Shown: positions 1 to 8,446, numbered from the stretch's first letter. The stretch: DNA of 64,000 nt from Streptosporangium brasiliense (GCF_030811595.1 NZ_JAUSRB010000001.1:1674001-1738000), one strand, 5' to 3'. Numbers and translations: made by a program. The notes: generated by a model from the letters alone, not told the origin.

Positions 1-126
1 GGGCTTCCCATCGGCAGCCAGCTGATCGGCGGGCCCTGGGACGAGGCTGTGCTCATCCGGCTGGCTGCCGCCCTGGAGGAGCTGGACCGCTGGCCGCTCC
101 GCCGCCCCGCACGCTTCCTCGGATGA
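1..126 (+). CDS. Amidase family protein, C-terminal end (partial)
   Basis: The frame is open from the first base of the window to a TGA at 124-126, giving about 41 residues. It opens with GLPIGSQLIGGPWDEA, which matches the C-terminal signature of the amidase-signature (GatA-like) family, where a GLP-x-G-x-Q segment precedes a helix ending the protein. Everything upstream, including the Ser-Ser-Lys catalytic residues, lies outside the window, so substrate cannot be judged. The gene ends 27 bases before the start of the amine oxidase, so the two are probably one transcript. That pairing recalls the monooxygenase/amide-hydrolase pairs of arylacetamide pathways, but this is inference. Confidence 0.7.
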   Translation, partial: GLPIGSQLIGGPWDEAVLIRLAAALEELDRWPLRRPARFLG

Positions 127-153
127 CCTCCGCACATGACAAGGAGATCCGCC

Positions 154-1797
154 ATGGCAAGAACAGAACTGGCCCGTCTGGTGCAGAAGATCTTTCAGGA
201 GCATCGGGCCGCCGCACGGCTGCGCGTGCCCGTCGACGAGGTCCGAGGCGTGGCAGGGGTGCGTGCGGTGTCCCGCCGGGCCCTCCTCGGTGGTGCGGCC
301 GCTCTGGGCGTGGGGGCCGCGACCGGCGTCCTCGGCTTCCCCGTCCGCCCCGCCCGCGCCGCCGACCAGCCGCGTGTGGCGATCGTCGGTGCGGGCATCG
401 CCGGCCTCGCCGCGGCGCTGCGGCTGGCCGACAAGGGGATCGGCGCGACCGTCTACGAGGCAGACACCCGGGTCGGCGGCCGCATCTACTCCAATCCCTC
501 CGGCGCCTACTGGAGAGCTGGACAGGTCTCCGAGTGGGGCGCTGAGCTGATCGACACCGGTCACGAGATCATCCATGGACTGGCCGCGCGGTTCGGGCTG
601 CCGCTGGACGACCTGCGTGCCGCCGAGCCGGCCGGCAGCACGGAGACCTACTGGATCGACGGCGGGTACTACCCGTACGCGACCGCCAGCGCCGACTTCG
701 CTCCCGTCTACCAGGCGATCCTGGCGGACCTCGACGGGTTCGCCTGGCCGAGCTGGGACACCCCAACCTCTCCCCAGGTCGCCGCGCTGTCGAACATGAC
801 GACGTACGAGTGGATCGAGACCAGGGTGCCCGGCGGCCACTCCTCCCGGATCGGCAAGCTGCTCGACGTCGCCTTCACCACCGAACTCGGCATGGACACC
901 GACAGCAGCACGGCGATGGGCATCCTCGTCGTGCTCGCCGCCCAGCCCGAGGGCAGGTTCTCCCTCTTCGGGCAGAGCGACACCCGCTTCCACATCAGAG
1001 GCGGCAACGACCTTCTCCCGCGGGCCATCAAGGACGCCCTGCCCGCAGGGACCGTACGGCACGGCTGGAAGTTGGAGGCCCTGGCGGTCGACGGCGCGGG
1101 ACGGCAGACCCTGGTCTTTTCCGTCGACGGCCTGACCCGAACGGTGACCGCCGACCACACGATCTTGGCCCTGCCCCAAGGCGTACTGCAGCGCGTGAAC
1201 TTCTCCGCCGCCAGGTTCGACGCGCGTAAGAGAGCGGCCATCGCGGCCCTGCCGATGGGGCGCAACACCAAGTTGGCGCTCCAGTTCGACCGACGCCTGT
1301 GGAACGACGCGGGCCCGTGGGGCCGCGGTAGCGGCAGCACCATGTCGGAGAGCGGCTACCAGACCTCCTGGGAGTCCACCCGTGCCCAGGCGGGCACCCA
1401 GGGCATCCTCCTCGCCTACGCCGGCGGCGATCACGCCGCCGACTTCAACCCGGCCTCCGCTTTCTCGACCGCGAGCTCCTACAGAACGGCGGGGTACGCC
1501 CGCGCCGTCCTCTCTCAGCTGAACACGGTCTTCCCCGGCCTGGACAGCCAGTGGAACGGCAAGGCCACGCTGGCCGCCTGGCACCTCAACCCCTACGCCC
1601 GCGGCGCCTACGCGGGGCTGCCCACCGCCTATTACCAGTATTACGGTGGCTACGAGGTGGTCCGGCAGGGCAACGTCCACTTCGCGGGCGAACACACCTC
1701 CGCGGTCGCCGCGGGATTCATGGAAGGGGGAGCGGATTCGGGCCTTCAGGCCGCGAACGAACTCCTGGCCGACCTCGGCATCGCCTCCGCGGCGTGA
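154..1797 (+). CDS. Tat-exported flavin amine oxidase (L-amino acid oxidase / monooxygenase type)
   Basis: The protein has 547 residues from ATG 154, chosen because AAGGAG at 141-146 sits seven bases before it; an upstream in-frame ATG at 136 has no ribosome binding site. A short N-terminal helix is followed by SRRALLGGAAALG, a twin-arginine export signal ending near ARAADQP. The mature part opens with a dinucleotide-binding motif (VAIVGAGIAGLAAAL, then a Glu for the FAD ribose) and an RVGGRI motif. It ends with FAGEHTSAVAAGFMEGG, the FAD-contacting C-terminal motif of amine oxidases. Family knowledge: such enzymes oxidise L-amino acids or, in relatives, convert Phe/Trp to the arylacetamide. 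It follows an amidase gene at 27 bases. Substrate is unknown. Confidence 0.85.
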   Translation: MARTELARLVQKIFQEHRAAARLRVPVDEVRGVAGVRAVSRRALLGGAAALGVGAATGVLGFPVRPARAADQPRVAIVGAGIAGLAAALRLADKGIGATVYEADTRVGGRIYSNPSGAYWRAGQVSEWGAELIDTGHEIIHGLAARFGLPLDDLRAAEPAGSTETYWIDGGYYPYATASADFAPVYQAILADLDGFAWPSWDTPTSPQVAALSNMTTYEWIETRVPGGHSSRIGKLLDVAFTTELGMDTDSSTAMGILVVLAAQPEGRFSLFGQSDTRFHIRGGNDLLPRAIKDALPAGTVRHGWKLEALAVDGAGRQTLVFSVDGLTRTVTADHTILALPQGVLQRVNFSAARFDARKRAAIAALPMGRNTKLALQFDRRLWNDAGPWGRGSGSTMSESGYQTSWESTRAQAGTQGILLAYAGGDHAADFNPASAFSTASSYRTAGYARAVLSQLNTVFPGLDSQWNGKATLAAWHLNPYARGAYAGLPTAYYQYYGGYEVVRQGNVHFAGEHTSAVAAGFMEGGADSGLQAANELLADLGIASAA

Positions 1798-1803
1798 GTA
1801 GGT

Positions 1804-1832
1804 CCTGAGGGCCGGGCGCACCGGCCCTCAGG
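1804..1832. terminator. Hairpin between convergent genes (bidirectional terminator)
   Basis: A 12-bp perfect stem (CCTGAGGGCCGG / CCGGCCCTCAGG) encloses a GCGCA loop. It starts seven bases after the amine oxidase stop and lies 29 bases from the GH3 stop on the other strand. It has no T-run, as is usual in high-GC actinomycetes. Confidence 0.7.
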
Positions 1833-1860
1833 AGCCGCGGGAGAACCTCGCCGTGCTCTC

Positions 1861-4251
1861 CTACAGGGCCAGGGTGGTGGTGATGCGGATGTCGTCGAGT
1901 GAGTGGCCGGTCTGGAGCGCGTAGTCCCCGGAGACCAGGCGCCATCCGTCCTCGCTCCAAACCTCGGCCGCGCGGCGCGGGATCTCGACGGACACCTCGG
2001 CGGTCTCGCCGGGGCCGGCCTCGGCGACGGCGAACCCGACCAGCCAGCGGGCGGGCCGGGAGTCGGGCACCACGGGCGCCAGGTAGACCTGCACCACCTC
2101 GCGGCCGGGACGGTCGCCGGTGTTGCGCACCCGGACGGTGAGCGTCTCGTCGGCGTACTCGGCGGAATCGTAGTGCCAGGTCGTGTATCCGAGACCGGCT
2201 CCGAACCCGTAGGCGGGAGCCGTACCCGACCGCTCCCAGGCGCGGTAGCCGACGAAGACGCCCTCCTCGTATCGCAGCACACCGTCGACGGGGGTGACGT
2301 CGACGACCGGGCAGTCCTCGAGCGCGCCGGGCCAGGTGGTCGGCAGGCGGCCGCCCGGCTCCGTGCGGCCGAGCAGCACATCGGCCAGCGCGTGGCCGCC
2401 CTCCTGGCCGGGGAACCAGGTGAGCAGGATGGCCGCGACCTCTTCCCGCCATGGCATCTCCACGGGGGAGCCGGCGTTGACCACGACGACCGTCCGCGGG
2501 TTGGCGGCGGCCACCCGGGACACCAGCTCGTCCTGACGGCCGGGCAGCTTCAGCGACGTGCGGTCGAAGCCCTCGCTCTCCACCTCCTTGGTCGTGGCCA
2601 CGACGACCACGGCGACGTCCGCCGCCGAGGCGACCTGTACGGCCTCCTCGATCAGCTTGTCCGGACCGAGCGTCGGCTTGCGGTGACCGAGTGTGGCGCC
2701 GACGAAGGGGAACGACAGCAGGTCGGACCGGGGCACCGTGTGCTCGAGGCGGACGTCGACCGGCTCCCCGGCGCGCAGCTCCACGTCGACGACGGTGTGC
2801 GGCGGCGCCATGAACAACGCGATCGGGTCATCGCCTTCCGGGGCCATCGTCCCGTCGAAGCGGGTCTGCCCGCCGACGACGAGCCGGAAGCGGCCGACCC
2901 CCTCGATCGAGAGCCGGTGCACGCCGCCGACCGTGGGAGTGAACGTGCCGGTGATCTCGACGCTGTGCAGCTTTTGGAAGGCCACGCCTTCCGGCATCTC
3001 GCCGAGCCACTGGATCACCCCCTCGGACAGCGGGAAATCGCCGAGCACCCGCCCGTCCTCCGCCCGGCAGACCACGCGCAGTGGGAACCGCGCCGGGTTG
3101 AACCTGCCGCTGGGGTCGGCCCCGCGGGCGTACGCCATGCGGACCCCCGCGGACGCGAGCCCCTCGTACGGTGACACGACATGGGAGGGAAAGACCTGCG
3201 CGCTGCCCCCGCCCATCACGCGGGCCTCCTTCGCCGCTCCTCCGATGAGGGCCACGCTCCTGTCCGGGCCGAACGGCAGGACGCCGTCGTTGCGCACCAG
3301 CGTGAACGACGACGCCGCGATCTCACGAGCCAGCGCCTCCCCGTCGATGGCCGGAAGGGGCTCGGCGCGGGGCGCGCCCTCCAGGGCGCCCACCCTGCGG
3401 GCCAGGGTCAGCACCCGGCGTGCGTGCTCGTCCACGACCTCCTCGTCCAGCTCTCCGGCGCGTACGGCCGCCGCGAGCGCCGGGCCGTACACGGTGCCGG
3501 GGCCGGGCATGGCGATGTCGAGCCCGCCGAGCGCGGCGCGGATCGTGTCCCGGGCGGCCGTCCAGTCGGAGACGATGACGCCGTCGAAACCCCACTCGTC
3601 GCGCAGGACCTTGTTCTGCAGCTCGTCATGTTCTGTCATGGTGTGCCCGTTGACGCTGTTGTAGGCCGCCATGACGCAGAACGGCCCCGCCTTCTTCACC
3701 ACGAGCTCGAAGGGGGCCAGGTAGAGTTCGCGCAGGGCACGCTCGCCGACCAGGACGTTGGCGGTCATCCGCTCGGTCTCGAAGTCGTTGGCCACGAAGT
3801 GCTTGACCGTGGCGGCGACCCCGCCCTCCTGGACTCCGATGACGTACGCGGCGGCGATCTCGCCGCTCAGCACCGGGTCCTCGGAGTAGCACTCGAAGTG
3901 CCGACCGCCGAGGGGGGAGCGGTGCAGGTTGACGGTCGGCGCCAGCAGCACGTGAACACCCGTGCGGCGGGCCTCCTGGGCCAGCAGGTTGCCGACGCGG
4001 CGGGCCAGCGTCACGTCCCAGGTCGCTGCGAGGGCGGTCGGGCTCGGCAGGGCGATGGACGGGTCGTCGGTCGTCCATCTGGCGCCTCGGACACCGATCG
4101 GCCCATCCGACATGACGATCGAATCGAGGCTGACGCCGGGCGCCGCGGGCAGGCTCCACATGTCCTGACCGGCCAGAATGCGTGCCTTGGTGTCCAGGTC
4201 GAGTTTGCTCAGCGCCTGTTCCACGATGTCGTCGTGCTCGATTCCCGACAC
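1861..4251 (-). CDS. GH3 beta-glucosidase with PA14 insert
   Basis: The protein has 796 residues from GTG 4251, preceded by AAGGGGG about ten bases upstream; a longer frame to 4335 has no ribosome binding site. It has no signal peptide, so it is probably cytoplasmic. The N-terminal GH3 barrel ends in GFDGVIVSDWTA, whose Asp is the family nucleophile, and KHFVANDFE is the substrate-binding region. The second alpha/beta domain is interrupted at about residues 385-530 by a PA14-like beta segment, and a fibronectin-III-like domain closes the protein. This is the three-domain-plus-PA14 layout of beta-glucosidases acting on oligosaccharides or plant glycosides. It diverges from the TetR gene, and the shared gap holds a clear operator. 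Confidence 0.9.
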   Translation of the reverse strand: MSGIEHDDIVEQALSKLDLDTKARILAGQDMWSLPAAPGVSLDSIVMSDGPIGVRGARWTTDDPSIALPSPTALAATWDVTLARRVGNLLAQEARRTGVHVLLAPTVNLHRSPLGGRHFECYSEDPVLSGEIAAAYVIGVQEGGVAATVKHFVANDFETERMTANVLVGERALRELYLAPFELVVKKAGPFCVMAAYNSVNGHTMTEHDELQNKVLRDEWGFDGVIVSDWTAARDTIRAALGGLDIAMPGPGTVYGPALAAAVRAGELDEEVVDEHARRVLTLARRVGALEGAPRAEPLPAIDGEALAREIAASSFTLVRNDGVLPFGPDRSVALIGGAAKEARVMGGGSAQVFPSHVVSPYEGLASAGVRMAYARGADPSGRFNPARFPLRVVCRAEDGRVLGDFPLSEGVIQWLGEMPEGVAFQKLHSVEITGTFTPTVGGVHRLSIEGVGRFRLVVGGQTRFDGTMAPEGDDPIALFMAPPHTVVDVELRAGEPVDVRLEHTVPRSDLLSFPFVGATLGHRKPTLGPDKLIEEAVQVASAADVAVVVVATTKEVESEGFDRTSLKLPGRQDELVSRVAAANPRTVVVVNAGSPVEMPWREEVAAILLTWFPGQEGGHALADVLLGRTEPGGRLPTTWPGALEDCPVVDVTPVDGVLRYEEGVFVGYRAWERSGTAPAYGFGAGLGYTTWHYDSAEYADETLTVRVRNTGDRPGREVVQVYLAPVVPDSRPARWLVGFAVAEAGPGETAEVSVEIPRRAAEVWSEDGWRLVSGDYALQTGHSLDDIRITTTLAL

Positions 4252-4362
4252 GGTCGGCGAACCCCCTTGATACGAGTGACCAGAACCGCGCCCACGATCA
4301 TGCCGATCGGGGCGAAGAGGAAGAGTGCGGGCCACGCTTCCCCTCCGGAGTATGCCCGCGGT

Positions 4363-4378
4363 TACCGAGTGGTCGGTA
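4363..4378. promoter_or_regulatory. TetR-type operator in the GH3/TetR divergent gap
   Basis: TACCGA-GTGG-TCGGTA is a perfect 6-bp inverted repeat with a 4-bp spacer. It lies 68 bases before the TetR start and 112 bases before the GH3 start. The same motif, ACCGAG-N-TCGGTAGG, recurs at 7351 in front of the SurE/MFS pair. Symmetry, location and recurrence support it as the binding site of the TetR protein encoded next to it. Confidence 0.7.
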
Positions 4379-4389
4379 GGTTATGACAT

Positions 4390-4400
4390 GTAATCGTTAC
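4390..4400. promoter_or_regulatory. Second small inverted repeat in the same gap
   Basis: GTAA-TCG-TTAC is a perfect 4-bp inverted repeat 12 bases downstream of the main operator, in the AT-richest part of the gap. It may mark a promoter or an accessory site. A repeat this short can arise by chance. Confidence 0.3.
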
Positions 4401-4445
4401 TCTTGCTGATCGCGTTAGGCTCGGCGCGACGAGAGGAGTTGACGC

Positions 4446-5054
4446 ATGGTGCGGCGCCGAGGATCGCGTGAGAGCCGGCGGGAGGAGATCCTGCTGGCCG
4501 CGCTCGACGTGTTCGCCGAACGCGGCTACACGGGGGCGTCGATCGCGTCGATCGCCGAACGGGTGGGCCTCAGCCAGCAGGGGGTGCTGCATTACTTCCC
4601 GAGCAAGGATCGGCTGCTCGCCGAGGTTCTGCGGCTGCGCGACGAGCGCAACCTCGACGTGCTCGCGCTGCCCGGTGAGGGGGGAGCGATCACGCTGGAC
4701 ACCGTGGCCGCGCTGGTCGAGTACAACGCGCAGCGCCGCGGCATCGTGCAGTCCTTCACCGTGCTCTCCGCGGAGAGCGTGATCGAGAACCACCCGGCCA
4801 GGGACTTCTTCAAGACGCGCTACGGAACCTCCCGTGCCTGGATGGCCGAGGTGATCCGCGCCGAACTCGGCGACGAGTTGCCCGCCGGCCTCACACCCGA
4901 GCAGGCCGCGCCGCTGATGTTCGCGGTGATGGACGGACTCCAGCTCCAGTGGCTGCTCGCCCCCGACGAGATCGACATGTCGGGGCTGTTCCGCGCCTTC
5001 CTCTCCCTCCTGAAAGCCCGCGACTCGGCCCCCGGGCTCAGCGGACCGACCTGA
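4446..5054 (+). CDS. TetR/AcrR family transcriptional regulator
   Basis: The protein has 202 residues. Residues 10-57 form a TetR helix-turn-helix (EILLAALDVFAERGYTGASI..., ending QGVLHYFPSKDRLL). The C-terminal part carries a ligand-binding domain of the kind that follows this HTH in many actinomycete sugar-linked TetR proteins. GAGGAG sits eight bases upstream of the ATG. It is divergent from the GH3 glucosidase, and its last 17 bases overlap the end of the convergent MFS gene. The palindromes at 4363 and 7351 suggest that it represses the GH3 gene, itself and the SurE-MFS pair. The ligand is unknown. Confidence 0.9.
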   Translation: MVRRRGSRESRREEILLAALDVFAERGYTGASIASIAERVGLSQQGVLHYFPSKDRLLAEVLRLRDERNLDVLALPGEGGAITLDTVAALVEYNAQRRGIVQSFTVLSAESVIENHPARDFFKTRYGTSRAWMAEVIRAELGDELPAGLTPEQAAPLMFAVMDGLQLQWLLAPDEIDMSGLFRAFLSLLKARDSAPGLSGPT

Positions 5055-6273
5055 CGGGGAGCACGGTCAGCGCTCCCACGATCGCCACCACGGCGGACAC
5101 GATGAAAAGCGTCGGGTAGCCGCCCACGCCGATGAAGAACGCCGCGGCGAGCGGCGCGAGCATCTGCGGTCCGGCATTGGCGATGTTGAGCACCCCCAGG
5201 TCCCTGGCGGCGTTCTCCGAGTTGGGCAGGACGAGGGTGACCAGGGCGGTGTCGACGGCGTAGTAGGCGCCGAAGCTCACCCCGTTGATAGCCATGAAGA
5301 TCATCATGCCGGTCCAGGTGGGCGACAGCAGCAGGATCAGCGTGGCCAGCCCGGTGATCGCGCTGGAGACGAAGACGAACAGCCGGTACCGCTGCAGCTT
5401 GTCGGCCAGCGGCCCGGCGATCAGGGTGGCCAGGACGGAGGTGACCGTGTTGACGACGGTCAGGGTCGCCACGCCTTCGACGGCGGTCACGCCCGAGGGG
5501 AGCGCGATGTAGTCCTGGAGTATGTAGAGCTCGAACATCAGCACCATGAAATAGCTGAGGTTCATCAGCGCGCGGCCGGTGAACACCCACATGAAGTCGC
5601 GGTGCCTCAGGGCGGACAGGAAATCCGCCAGCACGGCGAGCGGCGACCTGCGCTCCTTGACCACCGCCTCGTACTCCCCGGGACGGGGGTCCCTGCTGAA
5701 CAGCACCAGGAGTACCGCCGACGCGACCACGCCCGCGCCCAGCAGCAGGTAGCTTGCGATCGAGCCGATGTACGCGGCCGCGATCTGGGTGCCGACGATG
5801 GCCGCGACCGAGGTGGCGATGCCGACGACGGCCGAGGCGGTGCCGCGCAGTTCCCTGGGCACGCGGTCGGGGACGATGGCCGTGAGCGCGGCCTGGAAGA
5901 GGTTCATCATGGCCTGGGCGATGGACCAGGTGACCAGGATCACGATGATGCTGCCGGCCGTGCCGAGGAACCACAGCGCGGCGAAGGCGCCCAGAGCACC
6001 GCCGAGCAACCAGGGGTCGCGGCGGCCGAACCGGGAGTGCGTGCGGTCGGAGAGTGCTCCGCCGATCGGGTTGAACAGGGTGGCGAAGATCGCGCTGACC
6101 CCGGCGACCAGGCCGGCGTTGGACACCTTGTTGACGGGGTCGGCGACTTCGATGGCGCTCTGCAGGAGCGGGGCCACCCCGAAGTAGACGGCGAACATCG
6201 CGGTGTTGGCGAAGAACAGAAGCCCGAAGAGGCCGGCCTGACGGGTCCCTGGGCGAGGGGTCCTGGCTGTCAT
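5038..6273 (-). CDS. MFS transporter, probably sugar or glycoside uptake
   Basis: The protein has 411 residues from ATG 6273, where GGAG lies five bases upstream; the frame continues to 6429 without a plausible start. About 12 hydrophobic segments are visible. A loop between helices 2 and 3 reads GGALSDRTHSRFGRRDPWLL, which is typical of the glycoside-pentoside-hexuronide-like or MFS_1 sugar carriers. It follows the surE gene by 118 bases on the same strand, so they may be co-transcribed. It overlaps the TetR 3' end by 17 bases. Next to a beta-glucosidase and a phosphatase, uptake of a glycoside or its phosphate is plausible, but substrate is inferred. Confidence 0.85.
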   Translation of the reverse strand: MTARTPRPGTRQAGLFGLLFFANTAMFAVYFGVAPLLQSAIEVADPVNKVSNAGLVAGVSAIFATLFNPIGGALSDRTHSRFGRRDPWLLGGALGAFAALWFLGTAGSIIVILVTWSIAQAMMNLFQAALTAIVPDRVPRELRGTASAVVGIATSVAAIVGTQIAAAYIGSIASYLLLGAGVVASAVLLVLFSRDPRPGEYEAVVKERRSPLAVLADFLSALRHRDFMWVFTGRALMNLSYFMVLMFELYILQDYIALPSGVTAVEGVATLTVVNTVTSVLATLIAGPLADKLQRYRLFVFVSSAITGLATLILLLSPTWTGMMIFMAINGVSFGAYYAVDTALVTLVLPNSENAARDLGVLNIANAGPQMLAPLAAAFFIGVGGYPTLFIVSAVVAIVGALTVLPVRSVR

Positions 6274-6391
6274 GATGCTCCAAGGGGGGTGATCTGAGGA
6301 CGGGAGACGTGCTTCGCGCAGCGGCCCGCCTCGTGCGGGAGCCGTACCGGGGGACTGGCCGGTCGGAAGAAACGCCGGCGAACGACCGAGA

Positions 6392-7297
6392 TCAGCGCAG
6401 ACCGGCGAGGCGGGCGGCGGTCGCGGCATAGGTCGCCGGGTCGGCCGTCCAGTCGGCGTCGATCGGAGTGATGCTGACCTTGCCCTGGGTGAGGGCGGCG
6501 AGGTCGCTCCTCGCCTCGCCCTCGGTCTCCTCGAAGGAGACCTTCATCGTGTAGGTGTCGCCGCCGCTCGCCTTGTAGGCCACGCCGAACAGCTCCTCGC
6601 GGGTCTGCCGGGTGAACGCGATCCCGGTGGGCGAGGCCAGGTTGGGGCGCGTTGGATAGTTGACGTTGAGACCGGCGTGCTTGGGCAGCAGACGTCTGCC
6701 GCGCGCCGTGTGCTGAAGCCGCGCCACCAGCCTGACGATGAAGTCCGCGGTGGCCGGCATGTTGGCGACCGTGTTCTGCATGTTCTCGAAGTCGAACTCG
6801 GTGCTCACCGCGATAGCCGGCATGCCGAGGTCGATCGCCGTGACCGCCGCGCCGACGGTGCCGGAGTTGTTGACGATGCCGCCGATGTTCTGCCCGAGGT
6901 TGGTTCCGGAGACGACCAGGTCGACCTTGTCGCCCGCGAAGACGTGTCCGAGGCCGAACAGAACCGAGTCGGCCGGGGTCCCGCTGACGGCCCAGACCTT
7001 GTCGGCCACCTTCTTGGCGGTGATCCGATGGCCGTCCTCGACGGTCCGCTTGGCGCTCGCGCCGCTCTGGTCGGCGGCCGGGGCGACGATGGTGACGTCG
7101 TGTCCCGCGGCGGTGAGCTTGTCGAAGACGGCCTTGATGCCCGGGGCACGGTAACCGTCGTCGTTGCTGAGCAGGATGGTCAGCCGCCTGGCGAGCTCGG
7201 AACGCGGGGCGGAGGCGACGGCGGAGGTGGTCGGGAAGGCGGCTGTGGCCACGGCCACGGCGGCGAGGAAAGCGGCATGTCGTCGGCTTGGCTTCAT
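6392..7297 (-). CDS. surE: Secreted SurE-type 5'/3'-nucleotidase
   Basis: The protein has 301 residues. The first 30 residues look like a Sec signal peptide (MKPSRRHAAFLAAVAVATAAF, cleavage near AVASA). The mature part begins with the SurE core ILLSNDDGYRAPGI, whose Asp pair binds the metal. It continues with VVAPAADQSGASAKRTV-like and SGTNLGQNIGG motifs, both typical of the family. SurE acts on nucleoside monophosphates and short polyphosphate, and most SurE proteins are cytoplasmic, so the signal peptide is notable. The start codon lies 54 bases downstream of the palindrome at 7351. The MFS gene follows on the same strand. Confidence 0.88.
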   Translation of the reverse strand: MKPSRRHAAFLAAVAVATAAFPTTSAVASAPRSELARRLTILLSNDDGYRAPGIKAVFDKLTAAGHDVTIVAPAADQSGASAKRTVEDGHRITAKKVADKVWAVSGTPADSVLFGLGHVFAGDKVDLVVSGTNLGQNIGGIVNNSGTVGAAVTAIDLGMPAIAVSTEFDFENMQNTVANMPATADFIVRLVARLQHTARGRRLLPKHAGLNVNYPTRPNLASPTGIAFTRQTREELFGVAYKASGGDTYTMKVSFEETEGEARSDLAALTQGKVSITPIDADWTADPATYAATAARLAGLR

Positions 7298-7350
7298 GGG
7301 GGCTCCGAATCTCGCGAGGGGTACCGCTGACCAGGAGCATGGGCTATCAG

Positions 7351-7364
7351 ACCGAGCACTCGGT
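7351..7364. promoter_or_regulatory. Second TetR-type operator, upstream of surE
   Basis: ACCGAG-CA-CTCGGT is a perfect 6-bp inverted repeat followed by AGG. It matches the site at 4363 (ACCGAG..TCGGTAGG) at most positions, and it sits 54 bases before surE. Two near-copies flanking one TetR regulon is the expected pattern for a local repressor. Confidence 0.65.
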
Positions 7365-7365
7365 A

Positions 7366-7811
7366 GGCCTTGTTGTCGAATTGTTATATATGCCGCGTTG
7401 GATCCCTCGAGGTCCGTGCGCCGATCGGGACGCGCCTGTACGTTCTGGCATTCTCGAGGGGTATCGGCGTGCGGCTCATATTCTGACTACTTTGGCTTCA
7501 GGGAAGAAGATGCCAAGTACTTTAAATACTGGGTAAATATCATATTCGCCGACGAGGATGGCGAACTTAATGCAGAATGCATTTCGGATAACGGCAGGTC
7601 GCAGGGCGCGGACAGGGCCTGGATGTCACGCCTATTTCAGGGGCATCGTGATCCATCCCCATTCATGTCCGCCGGCACCGTTCTGGCAGCATCAAGCACC
7701 AAATGCCCGAGCTGATCTTGCTGAGATCACCTTGTTGCGGTGCTTTTTACCCTGCTGACTCTGCACTGCATTTGACCAGGTGAAGCCTAATGTGGCCTGC
7801 GGGTCCGGAGG
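7366..7811. other. Low-GC stretch without a convincing gene
   Basis: About 450 bases with distinctly lower GC than the surroundings, especially 7485-7600. A frame across 7164-7715 on the plus strand gives a reading such as YFKYWVNIIFADEDGELNAE with protein-like composition, but it has no start or ribosome binding site of its own and its first part is the antisense of surE. Near 7694-7745 AAGCACC pairs with GGTGCTT followed by Ts, and GATCT-TGCTG-AGATC forms a hairpin inside it. It looks like decayed or foreign DNA ending in a terminator-like structure. Confidence 0.4.
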
Positions 7812-7823
7812 TGGCGCGCAACC

Positions 7824-8446
7824 GTGGTGATTTCCTCGAAGGTCCGTGAGGGCCACAAGGGGGATTACCGGCGTCGGCAGGACAAGGCGCGAAGGTCCAG
7901 GAGAGGTTTCCCGGCTTCCTGGGATACGAGGGGTTCGAACCCGTGGCCGGGATCCAGGAGCGCCGGGTCGTCATGTTCCGCTTCGACACCCGTGAGCACC
8001 TCGACGGATGACTGGAGTCCGGCACCCGCAGGAAACTGCTGGACGAGGGCCACGACTACTTCCTCGCCTACGACGTGCGAACAATCAGGTCGGCGTTCAG
8101 CGGCTGGTTCGGGTTCGGTGGCGAGACCGGGCAGGACCCCCCGCCCAACTGGAAGCAGGCCATGTCCGTGCTGCTGGCGCTCCACCCCACCGTGATGATC
8201 CTGAACCTGACGCTGAGCCCCGCGCTCAGGGTGGCGCACCTGCCCGGCGATCTCGCCCTGTTCGTCGGCAACGTGGTGAGCGTCGCCCTCCTCACGTGGC
8301 TGCTGATGCCGCTCGTCAACAGGATCTTCGCGTCATGGCTGCTGCCCGGCAGGGCCGTCTCCGTCTCCACGAGCGTGGCCGGTGCGCTGGCGATGGTGCT
8401 GTGCTCCGTGCTGTCCGCCGCCGCCTTCGGCGTGATCACCGGCTAG
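7824..8446 (+). pseudogene. Broken antibiotic-biosynthesis-monooxygenase-type membrane protein gene
   Basis: Reading starts at GTG 7824 with VVISSKVREGHKGDYRR, an ABM-like N-terminus. A shift near 7888 moves the frame, after which QERFPGFLGYEGFEPVAG, RRVVMFRFDTREHLDG and then LESGTRRKLLDEGHDYF follow in register. A TGA at 8009-8011 stands where Trp is expected. The rest, to TAG 8446, encodes the linker RTIRSAFSGWF and two or three hydrophobic helices (LLALHPTVMILNLTL, VSVALLTWLLMPLV, VLCSVLSAAAFGVI). At least one frameshift and one stop therefore break a dimeric alpha/beta-barrel domain fused to membrane helices. Either could in principle be a sequencing error, but two independent lesions favour a true pseudogene. 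Confidence 0.75.

Noticed and set aside
7164-7715. Plus-strand frame of 183 codons spanning the surE start and the low-GC stretch
   Set aside because: Its first half is antisense of surE; only the second half looks protein-like and it lacks its own start, so it is listed as a remnant, not a gene.
7929-7945. GGTTCGAACCC resembling a tRNA T-arm
   Set aside because: It encodes EGFEP inside the ABM pseudogene in the proper frame, and no acceptor, D or anticodon arms surround it.
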